DNA of 64,000 bases from Ampullaceana balthica (Eukaryota > Mollusca > Gastropoda > Lymnaeidae). Below, piece after piece: positions 56,167-64,000 of this stretch (position 1 is its first letter; each line of letters starts with the position of its first letter). The position numbers and the translations under genes are program-made. Below the pieces are notes generated by a model. The model searched no databases. It was not told the DNA's origin and saw nothing but the letters and a program-made list of their open reading frames with translations. The stretch spans positions 1,576,005-1,640,004 of the forward strand of contig CALYLW010000016.1 in the NCBI GenBank assembly GCA_944989445.1, read 5' to 3'.

Positions 56167-59100
56167 ATGTCTGAATCTGAGATGACGTCAGCTGTTCAGA
56201 ATGAGTCTGAGATGGATGAATCTGTGCCTGGCATTGAATTCTCCGACAACCCTGTCTGTGTTGGAGATGGCAAAGTCTGTGCTGAGTGTGGGAAAGTTTT
56301 TTCGCATCCATTCTACTTCAGGTGAGAATTCCTTCGTGGCATTCAATTTATAAGCAAATGATGCTGATAAAATTGAACACTGAATATGCAAGTATCAAAA
56401 CAACTGCTTCATTGTGTTGTTGTTTTTTTTTGTTGAAAACATTTTATTAATTTTTTTTTCTTTATTCCCCCACCCTTCTTGAAAAAATTCCAACCAGATT
56501 ATTCTTTAACAAACTTGAAGACACATTGTTGAGACTTAGTCATTTAATCATTATACCTTATTAATGGTAACTAAGACTCTTAACACAAAATTTTATCTAC
56601 GTATGCTAGAAACTATATATATTTTTTAAAAACATACCTGTGGTTGTAGGCTTCTTTCCACCATGTGCAGCCAATAATGACTGTAAATTATTTAAACATA
56701 GCCATGACTACTTTCCTAATTAAAATCATTAAAGGAGTTCCCAAATAATATGCAAATCAGCATAGTTAATTTATCACAAGACTGATTTAATAAAAAAGTG
56801 TAATTTCTTAATGCTACTTAAAATATATATATTTTTATAATTGACTCTGACCTTTTCATTTTCTCTTAGCACTCACATTAGCATTCACTATTCTGAAAAG
56901 AGATTTTCTATTGGCCAGTGCAATTTGTGTGGCCTCACATTTTCTGATCCACATATCTACCAGAAACACTTGAACTCTTCAACTACTAGAATGTCAGAGC
57001 AGGTAATTTTTAAACATGTTATTAGAGAGAGAAAGAAAAATAATGTCTGCAATTTTATAAAGCATTATTCTAATTCAAAAGCAGAATATTTCTGTTGATC
57101 TTATCGAAATTAAAATTTGCATTTGAAATTAAATTTTTGTGCAATCTGTAGAAAGTTTAATTTTATTTGACTGGAAATTATTTTTTTTTAAACCTTTTTC
57201 CGAAACAAAAAATGTTGTAATATTTTATTATTACTTGCAGCCACCTGACGAACATGACATTAAAAACGAAACGGATCTTTCCTCTGAATATCATGCTCAG
57301 GACGACCAGAACTTTGATGAGAACGGGGAGACAATGAATTTAGATGAGGTGGTCGTAAAGCAGGAGGTAGATCCTGACATGACAGATGACCTCCTGACAG
57401 TCAACCAAGAGCTGGTCAGAAATCAGAACTCCAACTTTGAACCCAACGCTAAACGTCGGCGTAAAATGACCCAACGCTATGAGCCTGAATTGATATCAGG
57501 TCCGTCAATGGTGAACCCTGACACGGACCCTGCTGTAGAGGCTTATTTGATGAGCTTGTCGGAGATGGGCTTGACAGTGGATCCGGCTGCATTTGCAAAT
57601 CCTCGCGCCAGGGGTCGTGGGAGGAAGTTTATGGGACCTTCAAGAGGGCGATGGAGAGGGCAAAAGTTTCCAACAGGAAGAGATTTTATGATGGCGGATG
57701 CGTTCCCGCCAGCACCAGCACCCAAAAAGCCTAGCCCAAAGTATGAATACTTGGATTACGACATCCTTCTGGAGGATGATGTCGAGGTTTTGCCAAAAAG
57801 TGGTAAGCAGACGAGGGGTCAGCGGTTGCAGCAGCGGCAGGAAAGGCTCAGCCAGCAAAAGGATTCAGTCAAAGGTCAAGATGCCCCAAATGGGTCAGAA
57901 CCTGCAGTTAAAGAAGAGCCTGCTCAAGATGAAAAAATTGAGTCTGATTCTACGACTACGGAAAGTGCTGCAGTAAGCACTACAGCAAGTGCTGCAATAA
58001 GTACTACGGTAAGTGCCGCACCTAGTGCTACTGCTGCTGAAAATCCAGCAGTAAATAAAACACTGAAGCGAAGTTTGCCCTCAACAAGTGCCGGTCCCAG
58101 CCTGGTTGACCGAAGCTTTGCTCTTGATAAACAAATGATCAAAGCTGAGCTAACAGACAAGGACTATTCACCCCGGGCCTCTTCTCACAGCAAAGCCAGA
58201 GGTCGAGGGTCAAGTCAGAAACGTGGCGCGAGCCCCGCAGTACAAGCAGCGCAAGTGAGATCCTCTGCCCCGGGTGCGCCCCGTCCAGGTTTTACAGGAT
58301 ATGCCATGGCTAGTCCTACATTCCGGCCTGCTGTTAGCCTCGGCTCAGATGTCGTGCGTCCACCTGTTAACAAAGTTAGCAGAGCCGGAATGGCATCTAC
58401 CCCAGTGCGTATGAAAACAGTTACTGCTACTTCATCGGCATCAAGTGTGCCTAAAGTGCATAAAATGTCTAAACCCCTTTCTGGGATCGAGAAATACAAA
58501 CAGGAATCCCGGGAGTATGTCGAGATCATGTTACAGTCACTCACAGATGAGCTTATACCTACTAAAATGGGCAAAAATTCAGTAACCTCAAAGACATACT
58601 TTGGAAAATCTGGCGATCTTTCACTAGGATCATCTTCTAGTTATTCTGGCAATCAATCATTTTTTCCTGGTGCTGGTGGAACTGGGGGTCTAATGACCAG
58701 CCAGCGGCAGAATTTTGGACGAGGTGGATTATCCACAGACACATACATGTATGGGAGTCAATTTGGCCAATGGTCCCAGCCTGCTGGACTTTGGCCTATG
58801 AACAGCAGTGGTGGCAGAGGTCAAGGCAGCTTTGGCTTATTTAACCCTAGGCCCCCTAGGGCTAGAGGCAATCGAGGCGCAGGATCCAGGGGTGGGGCCA
58901 CCCAGTCTCAACGTGGAGCTACGGGCCAGCGTGGGAGAGGAGTTCGTGGTCACAGCATGATGGGAGTAATGCCATCAACTTTGATGGGACCTGTCGCAGG
59001 GGTCACACCGAAACTACCACAAGGTTTCCCGGCTCAGCCCAAACCCCCATTGAACCCACCCACTGTGTACCCTGTAAAAATGGGAAGGGGGGGCGTAGGT

Positions 59101-62100
59101 GTTGCCAGGGGAGGCGTGAGTACCGCAAGAGGTGGGCTTGCTCCACAAGCAAAAATCACCCCTCCACCGCCAGTAAGTGTGCCGAAGCCTGCCATCTCTA
59201 CAGCAGAAGTAATAGTCCTTGATGACGATGAAGAAGATAACTCTGTAGCCAAGGGTCAGGAATCGCCCAGAAAAAAGCAGAGCTCCTGTGATTCCAGTGA
59301 AGCAGGACCGAGCGGAGTCACACCTGTGAAAAAAACAGCTGTTATTGTGGACATCGACAAAGAAGGCGGCAAAATTGCTGTCATAGAAAATTCAGATAAA
59401 AAACAAGATGCCAGCTTACAAGATTCTGACAAAGGGAGCGACAAGAAACTGCAACTGTCACCTTCAGTTCGACTGACCAGGATCGATGATGTCAAAGCTT
59501 CTCCCTCCAAGGACAAGACTGAGTTGCCCAAGTATGACCATACAGACACTGGCAGTAGAGCCAGCCCCTCAGGCAGTGAGGACAATAGCATGGTCAATAA
59601 GGGGGAAGCTATGCTTGAAGTGGAAGACATAGATGGTTGGAAAGTCTGCCTGGCTAAAGATTCTGAATCAGAGTCCAATGGAGAGAGTGACCAAGACAGT
59701 CGGGGCTCGGCAACTGCAGCTGGGAAGAGAAAAAAAGTAAAGTCATCAAAAAGCTCAGAAGAAAGCAGTCTAGCAGAGAGACCTGCTTCAGTTCCCTCAG
59801 CTGACACACAGATGGGTGGGTTGGAGAATCAACCTGACCCACTGAAGAGATCACTTGATGATTCTCCTGACCTTGTAGACAAACACAAGTCAGAGAGTTC
59901 CCCCAGGTCAGGTAATTCAGTGCTGGCCTCCCATGACACTGAGGACTCTCTATCAAGCAGTGTGCCGTCTGCTTCAAGTGTCCCGCTAACTTTCCCCAAT
60001 TTCATTGGTGATACAGACAACTTGCTGGACATTTTCTCGGAGATTGAAAAGACCTGTAAAGAAATTGAGGAGAACTCTGGGAACGAGAGAGACGACAGCG
60101 GGGCAGAGTCGGATACCAAAGATTTGAAAGGTTCCGAGAGCTGCAGTAAAGTGGCCAGTGCTCAGACACAAAGAGACAACTCATCCGACCGAGAGGGTGA
60201 ACAGGAAGGGAAGATTGGCGAGGCTCTGAAAAATGTAGATGGCCCAGAACAAAGGAAAAAGAGACATTCAAATGCTAGGGGATCTGGAAATAAACATAGT
60301 GGCCAGAGGAAAGATAAGGGGGACCAAAAAGGAACAAAGGAGAAAGATGATTTAAACTCACCGAAAATTATTGAAGGCAGAAAGGTGGCCCATGGCGATG
60401 ATGATGATGAGGAACCAAGTGGTAACGATGAAAGGGTGGATGATGAAAGAAGCTCAGATAATGAGAGCAGGGAAGAGGATAACATGAGTGATGCAGATGA
60501 TGAAGATGAAAATAAAGTTGAGAGGCAAGCTGCAGTGGCAGACCAAAGTGAAGATCATGAACACAGCAGGGAACATGATGAGAGCAGTGAACAAGGTACT
60601 GGCAGAGGCTATGGGGACAGCAAGCCAGCTGTCGTCTCAACTGAACATGATGATTTAGGTGCCACAACAACGCTTGACCTCAAAGCAACAACACAGATTG
60701 ACTACCCAGAACATGAGGCCAATACCTGGGAAACTGATACAGAAAAAATTGGAATGGATTGTGAAGAGGCCAGTCAAAAGTTATGTAAGAAATCTGACAA
60801 AGATCCTGAAAATGTGTCTGAAGAGCGAAACCACAAAACTTATGCTGGACTTACTGGCTTGTCTAAAGAGAATGAAGACTCTGTGGTTGTGCCTTGTGAA
60901 TCAGAGTCAGGATATGGTGGGAGGGGAACTTTTGATAAAGACCAGTGTCCTACAGAGCTGGCTGCTACTGATAGTGAAGCCAAGAGCTGTAGCGATGAAG
61001 ATATTGAAATGGACGAGGAACATCGAAAGGGTGGTGGGATGTCTACTAAATGGGTTCATGAGGTCAACGAAAAGGGGGATTACTCACCAGTCATGGCAGT
61101 ACGAGGGGGAGAAGGGAGAAAGAAAGTTGAAAAAAGTAATGGTGAAACATTGAATACTTGCCCAAACAGCCAAAGTAAAAGAGACTTGGCTGGTGGGGAA
61201 CTGGAAGAAGCTGGTGACACAAGATCAACCCATGAAGAGAGATTTGGTGAAGCTAAACCCTTGGAACATGAAGAAGGTAATGATGTGAGCGATTCAAAGG
61301 AAGCGCATGCCGATATGTCAGGTGGTGAAAGAAAAGTTCAACCGTGCAGTAATGACACTTCGGATTGTGTGGAGTCGGATTCACAGGGTGAAAAGAAAGA
61401 CAATGGTTCTGACGAGGTCACAAGTACTGGCCTTGAGACCGCACTCGTTGAACCCAACAGTTTCAGTCAACAGGGTGTCCAAGATGATTCCGACCACGGC
61501 ACCAAGAAAAAGTCCACAGGTCGTTCATCATGTAAGGATGAAACTTTAGAGGACAACTCGGATCATGATAGCGACAGAGATAAAGACGGCAGTAAGAGAA
61601 ACAGTGGCGGTAGGCAAGGGGGCGGTCCCAGCCCTCACTGTCAGCCGCACAACCCTAGTGAAACAAACTGCAGCAACTCATCAAACAGTGGGGATACCAG
61701 CGGTGGCAATGGTCACTGCCTGAGTCTAACTAACATTTCTAACTGTGCGACCATCATTGAGGGGCAGTCAAATTTCAGTGGGATCCACCCAGCAGGCTTC
61801 GGTTCTGACCTTTCACCCCACTGCGGTTGTGCTATGTGCGTTGGAGAAAAAATCCACCCAGTGTCTCATCACTGTGAAAACGGTAATCTCATGACCACAC
61901 ATTCACCCAGCAAGTTTCCCATTTGTGCCAGTGGGTCCAGTGAAAAGTGCAATAACTTTCATCATCGCCGCAGAAGATCATCCTCATCATCAAAAGCACT
62001 TGACCAGTGTTCTTTTTGGAAGGACATTGGTACCACACTCCTGCCACCTCTTAAATTTTGCTCCAAAAGAAACATTCAAGCATTTAATGATAAATGTATG

Positions 62101-64000
62101 CCTGATAGATCTGACAAAATTCCCAGCGCTTGTGAGATTGCAAGCAGACATTGCATCTTGTCCGAAATGCTGTCGTGTATGCAGGAGTACAGTTCCAATA
62201 TTCCCACCAATGACACAGCACCTCAAGAAGCCAACCATCACTTTAGTAAGATGCCATCTGTGAATCAAGGGCAGCAAAGAAACCCAACTGCCTGCTGCTG
62301 GTGTTCATCAGAGCCCAACATTTTTATCAAACAATACGTCAGACATGGATGTAGAAAAGGTCTTGCTTCCCCTAGACTTTGCTGCAAACATTCAAGAAGA
62401 GCTAAATATAATTTCAGGACCAGACTTCATTCCAGTCTGATGTCTAGATTAGCAAAGTTGTTAGGCTCAAAATTAGCGGAAAGTTCAAAATGGGAGGTGA
62501 GAACACAACCTGCATGTAATAATATTTCAATACCAGCCATCAACGGTGACATCACTGAATGTGAAATGGCTGGGCTGACCAAATCCTGGCCAGGTCATTG
62601 TAAAAATGACCTGTTGGTAGAATTCCAAGCACTGGAACTCCTTGAAAATAATTTAGATGCTGGGCAGTCAAAGAACGGCAGCGCACAACCCAAATGGCTT
62701 AGATCCACCAGAATGAAATCATGGGCTAAGTCCTTGCATAAGGCCAGTACGAAAACCCTTTCTAGAAACGTGTTCCCTTTCATAAGCCAATCTCAGACAA
62801 GGGATAAAACCAAAGTTGTTAACCAATGTTTATTGAATCTAACAACTAAAGATAGAGATTATGGAAAGCTACTTCTTCAACCAGTACTGACAGACAGCTT
62901 AGACTATAATTCTAAACTCACATTTGGGTGTGTGCATTTCAAAGCTGGGTGTAAAGAAGCCAGTACCAAGGAACAGCTGTTAGTAACAGACTCGAATTGC
63001 TGGCCTGTGAGAACCTGTGGACAAAAAAATGGTAAGAATAATGGGAGGCCAGCGAGTGGACAAGCCAACAGTACCCATGAGGAGAAATCTGGGGGCTGCA
63101 GCAAAAAGAACAAGAGAAATTACAACAGTGAAGATGATGACACCGGAAGTGACAGTGATGAAAACGATAATACGGATGGGGATGACAATGAGAGCCCAGA
63201 TGATGGGGTTTATCAACTAGTGGACTGCCCGATATGTGGGATCATATTCAAGCACATCAAGTTTGTGAAGAGGCACATTTCCTTGAAACACAAAAAGTGG
63301 TCCCTCAACAACAAACCTATTGGCTCAGCCAGGCCACTGAGTTACGTCCAGGTTAAAAGGCCCTGTGCAGAGCGAGTGCCCACCTTTATGAAACTTACAG
63401 AATCTCAACAGGTCAGTGGCAATCTGTATGAGACAATGGTACTGGAGAGAGGTACAGTGAAAAAGGAAGTTGTGGTTGTCAAACCAGTGAAGCCAGTTGT
63501 AAGAATGGACTCTGGTATTGAAAAGAAATCCAAGCTTGACAAAGGTAAGAGTCACAAACTGCCTCGGGCAAACACCGGTGGCAAAGTTAAAGCTAGTACC
63601 CAACATTTGTGGACAGTTGGACAAAAGGAACATTTAGCTGAAAGAAATGGTGTTGAGCCTGAGGAAAAGCTTGATTGCCACAAGGAGCAACGTTTATCTA
63701 TTGGCGATAAACCTGAGCAGGGTCCAGCAATAGCAGGAAACGTTTACATCGATCCACTGAGAAACAATGGTGAAGAGTCTCATTGTGATCAAGAAAGGCA
63801 TGGCAAAAACTGGGACAAAAAGGTAGACGCAATGGGTAAAAGCACTGATGATTTGATCCAGCCACCTTTGGGGAACGATGCCACATCAGCTTTGATGCAG
63901 GTCAAACTGGAAGCATGCGAGGGTCAGCCGGACAGCGAGTGTCCTCGGGCTGTTCCTGAAAATGAACTTCAAGTGAAGGCGGAGCCAGTGTCGGACAGTG
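56167..64000 (+). CDS. very large C2H2 zinc-finger protein, 5' part
   Basis: Exons 56167-56321, 56870-57002 and 57241 to beyond 64000; GT-AG borders, phases 2 then 0. The start is MSESEMTSAV. Finger 1 is C38-C41-H54-H58, split by intron 1. A second finger-like motif has C69-C72-H85 but no second His. The third exon stays open for at least 6,760 bp, giving at least 2,349 residues. It holds Arg/Gly-rich segments (around 217-245 and 617-683), a SUMO-interaction-like VIVLDDDEED (~753), an acidic stretch (~1147-1187), a Cys-rich region (~1610-1830) and a lone finger C2092-C2095-H2108-H2113. Several VK-x-E sumoylation-type sites occur. It is probably a nuclear, nucleic-acid-binding regulator (inference). 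I do not recognise an orthologue, and the 3' end is off-window. Confidence 0.85.
57241..64000 (+). CDS. giant third exon of the zinc-finger gene (partial)
   Basis: Acceptor TTACTTGCAG at 57240; the frame is open with no stop to the window end. Low-complexity Ser/Asp/Glu/Gly composition dominates, broken by recognisable segments: DEVVVKQEVDPDM, AYLMSLSEMGLTVDP, YVEIMLQSLTDELIP, NLLDIFSEIEKTCKEIE and the finger DCPICGIIFKHIKFVKRH. Numerous shorter frames on both strands here are shadows. Confidence 0.85.

Noticed and set aside
59256..60670. Minus-strand frames of 100-183 codons
   Set aside because: They are antisense shadows of the giant zinc-finger exon, Ser/Leu-rich because the sense strand is Glu/Ser-rich.
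60659..61153. 164-codon plus-strand frame
   Set aside because: Out of frame with the continuous 57241-64000 frame, which alone carries the zinc finger and recognisable motifs.

Overview
The window is animal genomic DNA: genes split by GT-AG introns, AT-rich noncoding sequence, and a heavy load of transposon remnants and minisatellites. The exon content (an EGF-like plus galactose-binding-like single-pass receptor, PRPF3 with short introns, tRNA-headed SINEs) fits a lophotrochozoan, most likely a gastropod mollusc. That assignment is inference. No RNA gene, CRISPR array or prokaryotic feature was found.

Layout. 1-5.7 kb is repeat-dominated: a solo LTR inside a trinucleotide microsatellite, then a GC-palindrome-rich inverted-repeat element into which a 5'-truncated LINE has inserted with a 13-bp target duplication. 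5.77-15.40 kb (+) holds the last eight exons of a transmembrane EGF/galactose-binding-like receptor; its 5' part lies outside the window. Its introns carry two large minisatellites. 15.86-30.45 kb has no gene and is a minisatellite cluster (repeat units of 29, 16, 40, 45, 27 and 38 bp, and one irregular array) with hAT-type MITEs, a decayed Penelope-like element and a ~538-bp tandem duplication.

30.5-45.1 kb (-) is a complete spliceosomal U4/U6 snRNP gene, PRPF3, in 17 coding exons (31951-45071). It probably has a further noncoding 5' exon near 46.25 kb at a YY1-like site. Reading frame and splice phases agree throughout, except for one missing base in a 7-bp homopolymer of exon 3. Its introns host two SINEs, a piggyBac-like element, a 1.2-kb TIR element and a dispersed repeat. 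The presumed 3' UTR holds six tandem 22-bp palindromes.

46.7-55.1 kb has no gene. It contains a 1.8-kb pogo/Tigger-like element and a four-level transposon nest: a 3.1-kb TIR element > hAT-type MITE > internally deleted hAT transposon > SINE. 56.17-64.0 kb (+) is the start of a very large C2H2 zinc-finger gene: two short exons, then one uninterrupted coding exon of at least 6.76 kb that runs off the window. The visible protein is at least 2,349 residues.

The three genes show no operon-like or pathway link. PRPF3 and the zinc-finger gene are divergently transcribed about 10 kb apart.
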